In this document: one piece after another, positions 53,986 through 62,642 of the stretch
How the letters are laid out: each line of letters begins with the position of its first letter
Position numbering within the stretch: the stretch's first letter is position 1
Assembly (NCBI RefSeq): GCF_000240165.1
Contig: NC_017585.1
Location: 1,736,001 to 1,800,000 of the forward strand
Direction of reading: 5' to 3'
DNA: 64,000 nucleotides
From: Streptantibioticus cattleyicolor NRRL 8057 = DSM 46488
GTDB lineage: Bacteria > Actinomycetota > Actinomycetes > Streptomycetales > Streptomycetaceae
Program-made: the position numbers and the translations under genes
Notes under the pieces: generated by a model
What the model saw: the letters and a program-made list of their open reading frames with translations, nothing else
Database searches by the model: none
Told to the model about the DNA's origin: nothing

Positions 53986-54023
53986 CGTGTAATCGATTAC
54001 ACGAGGATTGGAATCGATTACAC
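53986..54023. promoter_or_regulatory. Paired LacI-type operators of the ribose operon
   Basis: An 18-base perfect palindrome CGTGTAATCGATTACACG (53986-54003) is followed by a second copy with one degenerate arm, GGAATCGATTACAC (54010-54023). The central ATCGAT with flanking TAA/TTA fits LacI/GalR operators with a central CG. They lie 16-50 bases before the rbsR ATG, overlapping the expected promoter. Confidence 0.85.
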
Positions 54024-54600
54024 ACCTTCAAGACAAGGGGGCGTTATCGAACCGTGACGAGGTGGGCAGGCGAGCGCGGTCGGCTCCGTCCCGCAGGCGA
54101 TCCGGTCCGGCTTCGCCCCGCAGGAGCGCACCACCGTTGCGGACCGCGGCGGTCAGGCGACGCCCCACCAGCCCCTGCACATCACACCGCTCGCATGCGT
54201 GTAGCACGTCTGCCCGCATCAGCGGCGGCGGAAGAGGCCGTGGAACGGCGCCGTGATCCCGCCCCACCGTCTTGCGCAGTCGCACCGGCGCGGCGACTTG
54301 ATCGCCACGACTGCACCGAAACGGTGGGAAGACACCCCGTTACCCGGGGCTGATCCGGCCGCTTGGAGGCGGCGGGCAGCGTACTCGAAGGCGTGAGCGC
54401 GGTCACCGGGGTGGTCACGGTGGTGGCGCGCCGCCGCTGACGCCCAGGCTCCGGAGCCGTGTCGTGGCATGCGGGCCGGGTGCGAACTTCGCATCCGCGC
54501 CACCGCAGTGCTCATCGAACGTGATGCGGGCCGTGGTCGGCAGGTCGCTGACCCCGCTGCCGCGGGCACCTGCGGGAGCGGACTCTTTTGTCTACTCTCC
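54024..54600. other. Gene-free region beside the ribose operon
   Basis: No convincing gene on either strand; all frames are Arg-rich low-complexity sequence. It holds the upstream region of rbsR and, at the right, the DUF2716 leader. Confidence 0.35.
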
Positions 54601-54626
54601 AGGTGGGGCCGGTGGCGGCCCCACCT
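54601..54626 (+). promoter_or_regulatory. Stem-loop in the leader of the DUF2716 gene
   Basis: AGGTGGGGCC (54601-54610) and GGCCCCACCT (54617-54626) are perfect arms, and the next G-C pair extends the stem to 11 with a GTGG loop. It ends about 10 bases before the ribosome-binding site of the GTG at 54648. It could be an attenuator, an operator or the end of an upstream transcript. Confidence 0.5.
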
Positions 54627-54647
54627 CTACCGCAAAAGGAGCGCTGC

Positions 54648-55133
54648 GTGGATATCCCGTTCCGCAGGGAATTGAACGATGCGGAGACAACGTCCGCGTG
54701 GCATACCGCTCAACACCGGCTCGGGTTCGACCACCTGCGGCCCTCCTCCGTCAAGTCGGCCCCCAGCGTGACCTGGTCACTGGCCAGCCTGACCACACCG
54801 GACGGCTTCCCGGACGAGGACCGGGTGGACGCACTGTGCCGCGTTGTCAGCGACGCGCTGCGAGCATGTACCCCGCAGGGCACCGACCTGTTGCTCCTGG
54901 ACTGGCAACATCTCTGCTACAGCGTCGATCCGCACCGCGCGGCGGCCTCAGTCTGGAGCAACGCCTTCATCCCCGACCCGGACCCGGCGTTCGTCATAGC
55001 ACCCGACTTCAGCTACGGGGTGTTCGGCCAGGCCTCCGACGACACACTGCTCGTCTTCGGACAGGCCCTTGTCGACCGGACCATGCCACAACTCAACCCC
55101 GTCCTCGGAGAGCCGGTCGGCAAGGACGCCTGA
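54648..55133 (+). CDS. DUF2716 family protein
   Basis: A 161-residue cytosolic protein. VKSAPSVTWSL, then LLLLDWQHLCYSVDP and PDFSYGVFGQASDDTLLVFG follow the DUF2716 pattern (SxTW...LDWQHxCY...DxxxGxFGxxxxxTLxVFG). Family function is unknown; it is frequent in Streptomyces, often beside other small DUF genes. The GTG at 54648 follows AAAGGAG; the frame starts 20 codons earlier inside the hairpin, which I regard as leader. Confidence 0.78.
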   Translation: MDIPFRRELNDAETTSAWHTAQHRLGFDHLRPSSVKSAPSVTWSLASLTTPDGFPDEDRVDALCRVVSDALRACTPQGTDLLLLDWQHLCYSVDPHRAAASVWSNAFIPDPDPAFVIAPDFSYGVFGQASDDTLLVFGQALVDRTMPQLNPVLGEPVGKDA

Positions 55134-55256
55134 CAGCCCCCGCTCCCGCACCCCCAGCCATGCGCGCGGTGGGCCGCTCTTCGTGCGACGCGTACGCGTT
55201 CGCGGACACCTACGAGGACGGTGCGCGTCTTCCTGCGAGCCGGCGGGAGAGCACCT

Positions 55257-55712
55257 ATGGAACCATCCGCGCGGGCCGCCTGCCCGGTTCAGGGGACCGG
55301 CAAGGATCCTTCGCTGTTGGTCGGGACGCGGCTGGTGGAGGTTGTGGCGTCGCGGCTGACCGTGGTGGATCGCTGTGAGAGAGAGCCGGTCGATGTGTGG
55401 CTCCGCGACGACGTCGGTGCCTGGACCTGGATCACCGCAGGTTCGGACTGGTGTCTGGCCGTAGCAGCCTCACCCCCGCCGGAAGCTTATGATCTGGGCG
55501 AACTGGGCCGGATCGACGTAGCGCCCGATCGCAGCTCTCCCTTCCACCGTCACCTCGGGGAGCCGGTGACCGCGGTCCGCGAGCGGTTCGACCCGTTCAC
55601 GGGCCGGACGGGCCTGCTCGTCCTGTTCCCGTCCGGTGGTGTCGACTGCGACACCTGGAACGGTGACCTGCGCGTGCGCCGACAGGTTCTCGGGGCCGCG
55701 GCTGAGCGGTGA
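55257..55712 (+). CDS. Hypothetical protein, actinobacterial
   Basis: A 151-residue protein starting at the ATG at 55257, six bases after GGGAGA. Its sequence (LTVVDRCEREPVDVWLRDDV, WITAGSDWCLAVAASPPPEA, FDPFTGRTGLLVLFPSGGVD) is beta-rich, without membrane segments or signal peptide. It looks like a conserved Streptomyces family but I cannot give it a name. It follows the DUF2716 gene on the same strand after 123 bases. Confidence 0.6.
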   Translation: MEPSARAACPVQGTGKDPSLLVGTRLVEVVASRLTVVDRCEREPVDVWLRDDVGAWTWITAGSDWCLAVAASPPPEAYDLGELGRIDVAPDRSSPFHRHLGEPVTAVRERFDPFTGRTGLLVLFPSGGVDCDTWNGDLRVRRQVLGAAAER

Positions 55713-55784
55713 CTGCGGCATCCCAGGGCGCGCCGTGGCCCTTCCTGATCCGTGCCGGTGGCCGATGTTCCCGGATGCCCTGGA

Positions 55785-56027
55785 TCAGATGTGGGCCCTG
55801 ATCTGCCGGACGGGGTGCCCGAGTTGATGGGCCACGGCGGCCAGTTCCTCCTCGGTGAACCAGATACGTTCGGGGTTGGTGACGGCGATCTGGAAGCGGG
55901 CGAAGCCGAGGGGCCACTGGTAGTGGAGCGCGTCGAGCGTGGCGGCGGAGCCGCAGCAGGGAACCCGCACGGCCAGACTGGCGAAGCCGTCGAGGTAGCG
56001 GGCATCGACGGCGCGGCGAAGCCGGAC
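55785..56027 (-). pseudogene. 3' fragment of a conserved hypothetical gene
   Basis: The minus-strand frame holds the end of a conserved protein: DARYLDGFASLAVRVPCCGS, then LHYQWPLGFARFQIAVTNPE and ELAAVAHQLGHPVRQIRAHI followed by a stop. The C-terminus looks complete, but upstream of about 56027 the frame becomes antisense to a methyltransferase and has no homology. The N-terminal part was probably lost in the same event that removed the start of the methyltransferase. Confidence 0.6.
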
Positions 56028-56645
56028 GAGAACCTGGCCGCCTACCTCGACCAGGGTCTGATCGCTCCCTGCCGGGCCCTGGGCCTGGGTTGCGGACCGG
56101 GCCGCAATGCCGTCTACCTCGCCTCGCACGGCTTCGAGGTGGACGCCGTCGACCTCTCCCCGGTGGCCGTCGCCTGGGGCAACGACCGGGCCGACCAGGC
56201 CGGAGTCGACGTCCGCTTCCTGTGCGGTGACGCTTTCGCCCTCCCCGTCACCGAGTTGAGCGGCCCGTACGACCTGGTCGTCGACTCAGGATGCTTCCAC
56301 CACCTGCTGCCGCACCGCCGCGTCAGCTACCTGGCCCTCCTCGACCGCGTTCTCGCCCCCGGCGGCCATCTCGCACTCACCAGCTTCGCCGTCGGCGAGG
56401 CGGGAATGGGTTCGGAGCTGTCCGACGCGGACCTCTACCGTGAACGCGATTTGCAGGGCGGCCTCGCCTACACACCCGACTCGCTGCGTTGGATCTTCTC
56501 CGACCTGATGGAGGTCGAACTGCGCCGCATGCGGGAGGAACCGCCCGAGTCGGCGCTGTTCGGGGTGGCGTTCCTGTGGACCGCGTTGTTCCGCCGGGGC
56601 GCGGCTGCGTCAGGCGACGTTCATCCTGCTCACGACCTCGCGTAG
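56010..56645 (+). pseudogene. Class I SAM methyltransferase, truncated at both ends
   Basis: The sequence begins abruptly at PDENLAAYLDQGLIAPCRAL, then GLGCGPGRNAVYLASHGFEV; the family normally has 30-50 residues before this and reads DLGCG, so the first Asp of motif I is Gly here. VDAVDLSPVAVAWGNDR, DLVVDSGCFHHLLPHRRVSY and FGVAFLWTALFRR follow the family to near its end. The last 17 codons are antisense to a transposase remnant. The open frame continues left to 55752 only as antisense of another gene fragment. No start codon with ribosome-binding site lies near the junction, so it is probably not expressed as an active enzyme. Confidence 0.65.
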
Positions 56646-56696
56646 GCGCTCGTCCTGGGCCTGTTCGTTTCGCCGGATGATGTAGCGGTGGATCAT
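56610..56696 (-). mobile_element. IS630-family transposase C-terminal remnant
   Basis: The minus frame reads MIHRYIIRRNEQAQDERLRE, then VVSRMNVA and a stop. This closely follows the conserved end of IS630-type transposases (IxRYIxWRN...D..LRxIVxRANVA). Nothing of the DDE domain remains to the right, so it is a short remnant. It overlaps the 3' end of the truncated methyltransferase. Confidence 0.6.
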
Positions 56697-56804
56697 GCTG
56701 CCCCGCCCCCAGGCAGCTCCCTTGCCGCTCATGGCCCGGTCGGCAAGCGCAGATGCCGCAGAGCAATCACTGACGAGGTCTCCTCTTGCCACACGCCTGC
56801 ACCC

Positions 56805-56924
56805 ATGTCCGTCGAAAGGCGCCGTCGCCTCATCCAACGGTGCAAGAGCCGACCGATCGCCCACGTCGCTGTCGAGATGACGATCTCCCGTGCATACGCG
56901 CCAAAGTGGGTCAACCGCTACCGG
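56805..56924 (+). mobile_element. IS481-family transposase N-terminal remnant
   Basis: The frame reads ERRRRLIQRCKSRPIAHVAV, then EMTISRAYAPKWVNRYR. This is the N-terminal helix-turn-helix of IS481-type transposases (GRRRLVxRCxxRPIAHVAAEMGISRxxxSKWVNRYR). After this the frame degenerates and no catalytic core is present. With the IS630 tail next to it, the area is a decayed insertion hot spot. Confidence 0.65.
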
Positions 56925-57313
56925 CTGCGGACGTGCTCTGTTGCCGGGGCGCCGGAGAACATTGGTTGTCGGCGTTCTCCAACGACCCGGCTTTCGCGGA
57001 GGTCTCGTTCGCAGTAGATGGAGGAGCACCGCCGTAGTCGCCAACAGTAGCCGCCGGAGAACGCCGTTCTCCACGGTGCTGTGATGTGGAAAGCCCCGAT
57101 CCCGCCCTCGCTGCCTCGGATCTGCACGTGGTGATGTGCTGTGCGATGTGCACTGTTACCTGTACGCGGTGCTGAGCTGCATTGTCATAAGGGGAGTCGA
57201 ACCCCCGCGTTGCTCCTCACGCGCCAGGAGTGGGCCGGAAAACCGCCGGCCCTCGGTGTGTGCACGCCTCCGAAGCTGCTACCTGCTCCACATCTCCCAG
57301 CTTGCCGGTGAAC
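56925..57313. other. Degenerate sequence with a tRNA T-arm-like element
   Basis: No intact gene. At 57184-57207 the minus strand reads like a tRNA T-arm and 3' acceptor strand (GGGGG-TTCGACT-CCCCT-TATGACA), but no matching 5' acceptor strand, D-arm or anticodon arm is found to the right. It may be a core attachment-site remnant of an integrative element, or chance. Confidence 0.25.
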
Positions 57314-57784
57314 TCAGTCCAGCAGATAGACTTCCCAATTCGTACGCTGGATCCGCACATCGACCTCGCGGATCTCCCGGGCGAGTGCGTCTGCCTGTCC
57401 GCGCAGTTCCGCGACCGGAAGCGCGGAAAGCATCATCAGCTCCGACCGAAGCTGTCGGCCGTATCCCCGCTCGCCCTTCCCCGCCGCCGCATCAGCCGCC
57501 GCGGTGACCACGGAGTGACGCAACCGTAGGACATCCCGGCGTGCGAGAGCATCGGTGAGCGTGCCGTCCGGACCCATCTGCACAGCGGCATTGGTCCGGT
57601 TGATCCGCCGGATCAACGTTTCCAGAGCGTCAAGTACCTCACCGGCCTCAGCCAGCAACTGCGCTGCGTCCTCGGCGGGTGTCTCCCCTTCCTGGTACCG
57701 CGCACTGCTGACGATACGCGCTCGCAGCTGTTCTACACGGCGCGTCGCCTCCGCACGTTCTGCCAGTGCCTCAGCAAGCTTCAT
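57314..57784 (-). CDS. DIP1984 family protein
   Basis: A 156-residue helical protein of the DIP1984 (septicolysin-like) family: MKLAEALAERAEATRRVEQL, VSSARYQEGETPAEDAAQLL, LIRRINRTNAAV and REIREVDVRIQRTNWEVYLL are its conserved blocks. The cellular role is unknown; the helices suggest an elongated coiled coil. The ATG at 57784 follows GGGGGAGG; the frame extends 21 codons upstream into the promoter. An inverted repeat at 57826-57843 lies just upstream. Confidence 0.9.
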   Translation of the reverse strand: MKLAEALAERAEATRRVEQLRARIVSSARYQEGETPAEDAAQLLAEAGEVLDALETLIRRINRTNAAVQMGPDGTLTDALARRDVLRLRHSVVTAAADAAAGKGERGYGRQLRSELMMLSALPVAELRGQADALAREIREVDVRIQRTNWEVYLLD

Positions 57785-57825
57785 TGTCTCCACCTCCCCC
57801 TCCACGAACTCGCACGAGTATACGA

Positions 57826-57843
57826 GTACGAACCAGCTCGTAC
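57826..57843. promoter_or_regulatory. Inverted repeat upstream of the DIP1984 gene
   Basis: GTACGA (57826-57831) and TCGTAC (57838-57843) form a perfect dyad with six bases between. ACGAGTA occurs twice just to the left (57814-57828). The site lies 42-60 bases before the ATG at 57784 in a locally AT-richer promoter, so it is a plausible repressor site. Confidence 0.5.
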
Positions 57844-57847
57844 GCAC

Positions 57848-58682
57848 CTGGTTCTGATCTGCCGGAGACCCGACCAGTCACAGGAGCGAGTGTGGTCACC
57901 CCTTCGCGAGCCGGGCCACCATCGGGACACACACCCGGCCACCAGACGTCAGCCGCGATCTGTCACGCCGCAGCTGCCCGCATCGCGGCATGGCGGAAAA
58001 GCCGTCGGCATTGACCTGTCCGCAGCCAATTCGGCGAGCCCGTTGCCAGCCGCGTGCCACAGGAGTTCGAAGGCCTCGGCCCCTGCCAAGTCTCGCGCTG
58101 ACCACAGCGTGCATGGCACGTGTCCGAAGGCGCGAAAACGCCAAGACTGTAGTTGTCCGCTTTGATGATGTCTGACGTCGGGTCGCCGGATGCGGTGGAG
58201 TTGGGCCTGTGGAAGTCTTGCGCCCGTGCTTCGGCGCGACACTCCGAGTTGTACCGAGTGTCGCAGGTGTCTTGGTGGGCCTGGCCCCGCAGGACCGACG
58301 ACCATGAGGTCGCCGGTCCTCAACCCTCGGAACTCAAAGCCGATACCGCCTTGAGTCTGCGGCTACACCCCGAAGTCTCCAAGTTCGTCGAGGAGACGGC
58401 TTCGTGCCGCCTGTAGGTTTTCGTCGTAGTCGGCGGCGAAGATTTCCGGAATTTTGGTCTCCAATGAGCCGCTGATCTTCAACAGCGGTTTCCATACTGC
58501 ACGGTGGCAAGCCCCATGGGCGCCCGCGCCGAGTCTCGTTCGCGCTCTCGTGGCGCACCACGGTCACCAACTTGCCGAAACAGCGCGGGCTCAGCCCGGG
58601 AACGGGGCTACCCAGGACGGCTCGGACGCCGTGATCACACCAGTCACAGCGTGATCGTCCCAGAGCCCGACCACATGGCACG
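57848..58682. other. Gene-poor stretch with one possible minus-strand gene end
   Basis: No gene with a start can be called. On the minus strand about 58367-58500 reads KPLLKISGSLETKIPEIFAA, then DYDENLQAARSRLLDELGDF followed by GV and a stop. This acidic helical peptide uses several AT-ending codons, unlike its surroundings, and looks like the end of a real but degenerate gene. No family is recognised. Confidence 0.3.
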
Positions 58683-59159
58683 ATGACGACCATGTCAGGT
58701 CAGGTCTGGGTGTCACTCATATCGTTGGGCGGCGTTGTCCTCGGCGGCATGCTGTCCTACCTCGTGCAGCACAGGACTCAACTGTCAGCGGAACGCGCTG
58801 AAGCGCAACGGCAACAGAACACCCTGTCGGAGGCTCGGCGCGCGGAACGGCTGACGCTGCTTGAGCGGTTCATCGAGGTGGCGGCCGAGGCCGAACGCTC
58901 CGCGTTCAGTCGGCCTCCCGAGTTCGATGACACCCACCCCTGGTACCTGAAGACCCAGGACGTCATGAACAGGCTATGGGTCGCCGAGCGGCTCATCCGC
59001 GTCCAGTTCCCCCTGCCGGTGCATGACGCGGCACGTGCGTACTTCCTCGACCTCAACCGGACGGTATGGGAAGGCTTGCCCGGCGGTGAGAGCGTACGGG
59101 ACTACCTGGAGGACAACCGGCTGGCATTCCTCGACACGGCCCGAGCGGTTATGGGATAG
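58683..59159 (+). CDS. Membrane-anchored coiled-coil hypothetical protein
   Basis: A 158-residue protein. The N-terminus is one transmembrane helix (WVSLISLGGVVLGGMLSYLV) followed by a charged helix (RTQLSAERAEAQRQQNTLSE, then ARRAERLTLLERFIEVAAEA), so it probably faces the cytosol from a membrane anchor. The C-terminal 80 residues are mixed. Similar short TM/coiled-coil proteins are common in Streptomyces accessory regions; the function is unknown. An ATG three codons later (58692) is an alternative start. Confidence 0.65.
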   Translation: MTTMSGQVWVSLISLGGVVLGGMLSYLVQHRTQLSAERAEAQRQQNTLSEARRAERLTLLERFIEVAAEAERSAFSRPPEFDDTHPWYLKTQDVMNRLWVAERLIRVQFPLPVHDAARAYFLDLNRTVWEGLPGGESVRDYLEDNRLAFLDTARAVMG

Positions 59160-59279
59160 CCCACCACCGAGTCCTGAAGATCTTTACGGGACAGTCTTCA
59201 GAGGTCGTTTTGTCCCGGAGTTTCATGCCGAAATCTAATATTTAGCCGGATATGTCGGGTGCGCCAGGGCCGTGTTTCC

Positions 59280-59480
59280 CGTGCGGGGAGTCGTGCGGGA
59301 GGTAACGCCACTGCACCCCGGTCCGGTCCACGTAAAGGATCGCGTCCATGATGTCGCGCAGGTCGTGTTCCGGCGGCCGGCCGAAGTCGACAGCCCTGCC
59401 GCGGCGCTCGAACCGCCAGGCCGCAAGGACCGGCTCGATCAACTCCCAGGGGGCGGGGGCATCGGACAGATCACTCGGAG
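59280..59480 (-). mobile_element. IS5-family transposase N-terminal remnant
   Basis: The minus frame reads [40 protein letters not shown] and [11 protein letters not shown], then loses similarity and stops at 59242. This is the start of an IS5-type transposase (SDLTDAxWxLIEPxL...HDLRxIxxAILYVxRTGxxWRYLPHDFP); the DDE core is absent. The AT-rich stretch at 59235-59255 (ctaatatttag) just beyond may mark the break. Confidence 0.7.
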
Positions 59481-59484
59481 ACGG

Positions 59485-59829
59485 GCGTGGCGCCGGCATG
59501 CTGCCGGCGTACCGCCCCGGACCGAGTCCACCCAGCCGCACAGCGACGACAACGAAAACACGCGGCCGCGAAGGTCAGGCATCCTGGGATGAGACAGGCA
59601 TCAACCACGTGCCGGATCCGGCGGGGCGCGGTGGATCGTATGGAGACGCCACGGCCGCCGCACGGTTTCGTCGTGAGTGGGGACGGCGCGGTAGCCCTGG
59701 CCGGTGATCGGGGCGATTGTCGTGGCGGGGAGACCGAGAACTCGGTCGGCCACTCCCGCGGCCGGCTGGTGCCGTCGGGGAGCAACTGGTGGAGAGGCGG
59801 TATCCCGAGGGTGTGCTATTCACGGATGC
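59485..59829. other. Gene-free segment between transposase and hydrolase remnants
   Basis: All frames are Arg/Gly-rich without a domain. No repeats or terminal inverted repeats of an IS could be matched by eye. Confidence 0.35.
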
Positions 59830-60459
59830 CTACGGCCTCGATCGCAGGCCGACGGCTTGCACTTCAGGTCGCGGCCGACGCGGTGGCCAGGGCGACGAAG
59901 ACGCAGATCGCGACGGTCCCCCTATCTGGGGCCAAGGGATCACCGTCGGAGCCGCCGTCACGAGCCCGCTCAACGGGGCGTGTTGGGTCATCGCGGCCAG
60001 TACGGTCGCCAAGGTGGCGAGGGCTGTGCCGGTGACCACCGCCACGGCGGACTCGGCCGCGGCGGCCTTGACCTCGTAGTCCCACGACCGCGCGTCCGGG
60101 GCGATGGGGATCTTGTCGTGGGGTCTCTTGATCGCGGCCGGGTTCGAGAAGGAGAAGAGCGGATGCTCGTGCCAGACCGGGCTGACCGTGCCGTGGCCGC
60201 CGGCTGCCTTGCCCGTGTTGCTGATGTGGTGTTCGAACGTGGTGATGTTCCGGACTGCCGGAGGCACTGGTACCGGCGCCGGCAGGTGGGCCGTGGCCAG
60301 CTCGACGGTCTCGGTGGGTTCCCTGGTCGCGGCGGTCTGCAGCCCGCCTTCGGCGCGCAGCTGCTCCAGCAGGTTCGTGCCCAGGGCGTGGATGGTGTTG
60401 TCGTGCACCACGCCGCAGCGTGTGGAGCCGTCGGTGGAGCGGTAGCTGACCCGCCTCAT
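59830..60459 (-). pseudogene. Fumarylacetoacetate hydrolase family protein, truncated
   Basis: Residues 1-130 follow the N-terminal half of FAH-family hydrolases: MRRVSYRSTDGSTRCGVVHD, then PAPVPVPPAVRNITTFEHHI, HEHPLFSFSNPAAIKRPHDK and IPIAPDARSWDYEV. Right after the first metal-ligand region (DYE) the similarity ends and the remaining 79 residues are unrelated, so the second half of the active site is gone. The start lies 52 bases after the epoxide hydrolase stop on the same strand, so the two once formed an operon. The ORF is open, but the product should be inactive. Confidence 0.7.
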
Positions 60460-60511
60460 CGGGCAAGGCCCCCCGGGTGTAGTGGTGGAGTCTTCGTGAT
60501 CCCAACTGTTC

Positions 60512-61621
60512 TCACGGGGTCACCGTCCGGGCGAACTTGACGATCTCCTCGACGAACAACTCCGGCTGCTCCAGGGCGGCGAAGTGGCCGCACGCGGGGA
60601 TGTCGTCGGTGAAGTAGCGCAGGTCGTGGTTGGCGCGCTCGGCCCGGATGCGCGGGGTGCGCGTCAGTTCGTCCGGGAAGACGCTGACGCCGACGGGGAG
60701 GTCCGGCTCGGTCAGGGCGAGTGGCTGCCGGGCGTACTCCCAGTACAGGCGGGCAGAGGATGCGCCGGTGCCGGTGTACCAGTACAGGGAGATGTGGTCG
60801 AGGATCTCGTCGGGGGTGAGGGCGTCGGGCCGTGTCCAGTCGAGGAACTTCTCGTAGATCCACGTGGCCTGCCCGGCGGGGGAGTCGGTCAGGGCGTAGC
60901 CGATGGTCTGCGGCCGGGTGCGCTGCACGACGTGGTATCCGGAATGGACGGTGAGGAAGCGGCTGCCTTGTTGGGGTGCGGCCTTCTCCTCGGGGGTCGG
61001 GTCGTCGCCGACCGGTGGCGCGGCGAGGAATTCGGGGAAGTTGAGGTGGATCGCGCGCAGGCCTGCCGGGCGCTGCGCCCCCATGCGGGTCGCGATGACA
61101 CCGCCCCAGTCGCCGCCCTGGGCCAGGTAGGAGTCGTAGCCGAGGCGCTGGATGAGTACGCCGTACGCGCGGGCGATCCGGTCCGGGCCCCAGCCGGTGG
61201 AGGTGGGCTGGTCGGAAAAGCCGTAGCCGGGCATCGAGGGGATGACGAGGTGGAAGCCGTGGCCGGTGAGCGGGCCGACGGTCCCCAGGAACTCCAGGAA
61301 CGGGCCGGGCCACCCGTGGAGCAGCAGCAGGGGGGTGGCGTCGGGGTGCGGCGAGCGCACGTGCGTGAAGTGGATGCCGAGGCCGTCGATGGTGGTACGG
61401 GACTGGCCCAGCTCGTTGAGCTGCCGCTCCAGCTTGCGCCAGTCGTAGCCGGTGGCCCAGTACTCCAACAGCTCTTCAAGGCGCTCCCGTTGCACCCCCT
61501 GGCTGTTGTCCGGTGCTGTCTGCCGGCCGGCCAGGCGTACCCGGTGGAGCCGGTCCTTCAGATCCTCCAGGGCACTGTCCGGAATGGCGATGCGAAAAGG
61601 TGTCACGCTGTTCGATGTCAC
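60512..61621 (-). CDS. Epoxide hydrolase (EHN-type alpha/beta hydrolase)
   Basis: A protein of about 369 residues. The N-terminal EHN domain (VTPFRIAIPDSALEDLKDRL, then GYDWRKLERQLNELGQSRTT) precedes an alpha/beta hydrolase: LLLLHGWPGPFLEF (oxyanion hole), nucleophile Asp in AQGGDWGGVIATRMGA, and the catalytic His in PACGHFAALEQPEL. Tyrosines in the cap (GYGFSDQP, SLYWYTGTGASSAR) activate the epoxide oxygen. It hydrolyses epoxides to diols; the substrate is unknown. The start is unclear: I give the GTG at 61621, but GTGs at 61627-61630 and an ATG at 61681 are in frame. The divergent LysR gene is its probable regulator. Confidence 0.88.
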   Translation of the reverse strand: MTSNSVTPFRIAIPDSALEDLKDRLHRVRLAGRQTAPDNSQGVQRERLEELLEYWATGYDWRKLERQLNELGQSRTTIDGLGIHFTHVRSPHPDATPLLLLHGWPGPFLEFLGTVGPLTGHGFHLVIPSMPGYGFSDQPTSTGWGPDRIARAYGVLIQRLGYDSYLAQGGDWGGVIATRMGAQRPAGLRAIHLNFPEFLAAPPVGDDPTPEEKAAPQQGSRFLTVHSGYHVVQRTRPQTIGYALTDSPAGQATWIYEKFLDWTRPDALTPDEILDHISLYWYTGTGASSARLYWEYARQPLALTEPDLPVGVSVFPDELTRTPRIRAERANHDLRYFTDDIPACGHFAALEQPELFVEEIVKFARTVTP

Positions 61622-61715
61622 GATCACCACGGTGCGGCCACCACGGGTTCGCGGTCCAATGATTGTTCCGCAAAACGTCATACGGGGTTTGCATAATGCC
61701 AGTTAGGGTGGGTTG

Positions 61716-62642
61716 ATGTCCGAGCCCTTCCCCGCGCCCGTCGACCTCGACCTGCGGCTGGTGCAGTGCTTCACGGTCGTCGCCGAGCACCGGCATTTCG
61801 GCCGTGCCGCCGAGGCGCTGCACACCACGCAGCCGTCGCTGAGCCGGCAGATCCGCCGCCTCGAACAGCAAGTGGGCGTCCGCCTGCTCGACCGCACCAC
61901 GCACGCACCCGGCTCAGCGAGGCCGGCGAGATCTTCCTGCCCCGGGCCAAGGGGCTGCTGCGTGCCGCGGTCGAGGCGATGGCCCGCACCCGGGCCGCGT
62001 CCCGGCCCAGCAGCGTCACCATCGGCTACACCAAGGGGCTGATCATCACTCCGGCGGTGCGCGCCCTGCGCGACCGCGATCCCGGTGCCGAGGTCAACAC
62101 CCGCCTGCTCGCCTGGAACGACTCGCGCGGCGCGTTGCTGGAGCACCGCGTCGACGCGGTGGTGACGCGTCTGCTGTTCCCCACCGGCCAGCTACGCGTC
62201 ACCGTCCTCTACGACGAGCCGCGCGTGCTGATTGTGGCGCGGGACCATCGTCTGGCCGGCAAGGAGTCGGTCACCCTCGACGACATCGTGGACGAGCCGA
62301 TCCCCCGCGTACGCCGGTCCGACCCGCTGCTGAACGCCTACTGGCGCCTCGATCCCCGGCCCGACGGGCGGCCCGCGCCCGACGGCCCCCTGCTCGAAGC
62401 CCTCGAAGACGAACACGAACTCATCGCCGCCGGGCAGGCCGTGGCCATCGGGCCGCCCCCTCGACTACGCGACCGGGCTGCATCCCAGCCTCACCACGGT
62501 CCCGTTGCGCGGGGTCGGACCGAGCCAGGTCGTGCTCGCCACCCGCGCCGGCGACCGCAGCCGTCTGGTCACCGCTTTCCGCAAACACGCCGAAGCTCTG
62601 CTCACCGGAACCCACCAGATCGGACCGGCACGCACAACATGA
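61716..62642 (+). pseudogene. LysR-family regulator with two frameshifts
   Basis: The ATG at 61716 opens a LysR HTH: LDLRLVQCFTVVAEHRHFGR, then LHTTQPSLSRQIRRLEQQVG. Near 61910 (cacgcacccggc) one base is missing and the protein continues a frame over: RLSEAGEIFLPRAKGLLRAA and the ligand domain VTIGYTKGLIITPAVRALRD. Near 62455, in a C-run, it shifts again to LDYATGLHPSLTTVPLRGVG, then FRKHAEALLTGTHQ, ending at TGA 62640-62642. Pieced together it is a full-length LysR of about 308 residues, so the gene is either recently broken or misread at two homopolymer-like sites. Confidence 0.8.

Noticed and set aside
57184-57207. A tRNA gene
   Set aside because: Only a T-arm and half of an acceptor stem are present; no anticodon or D-arm follows.
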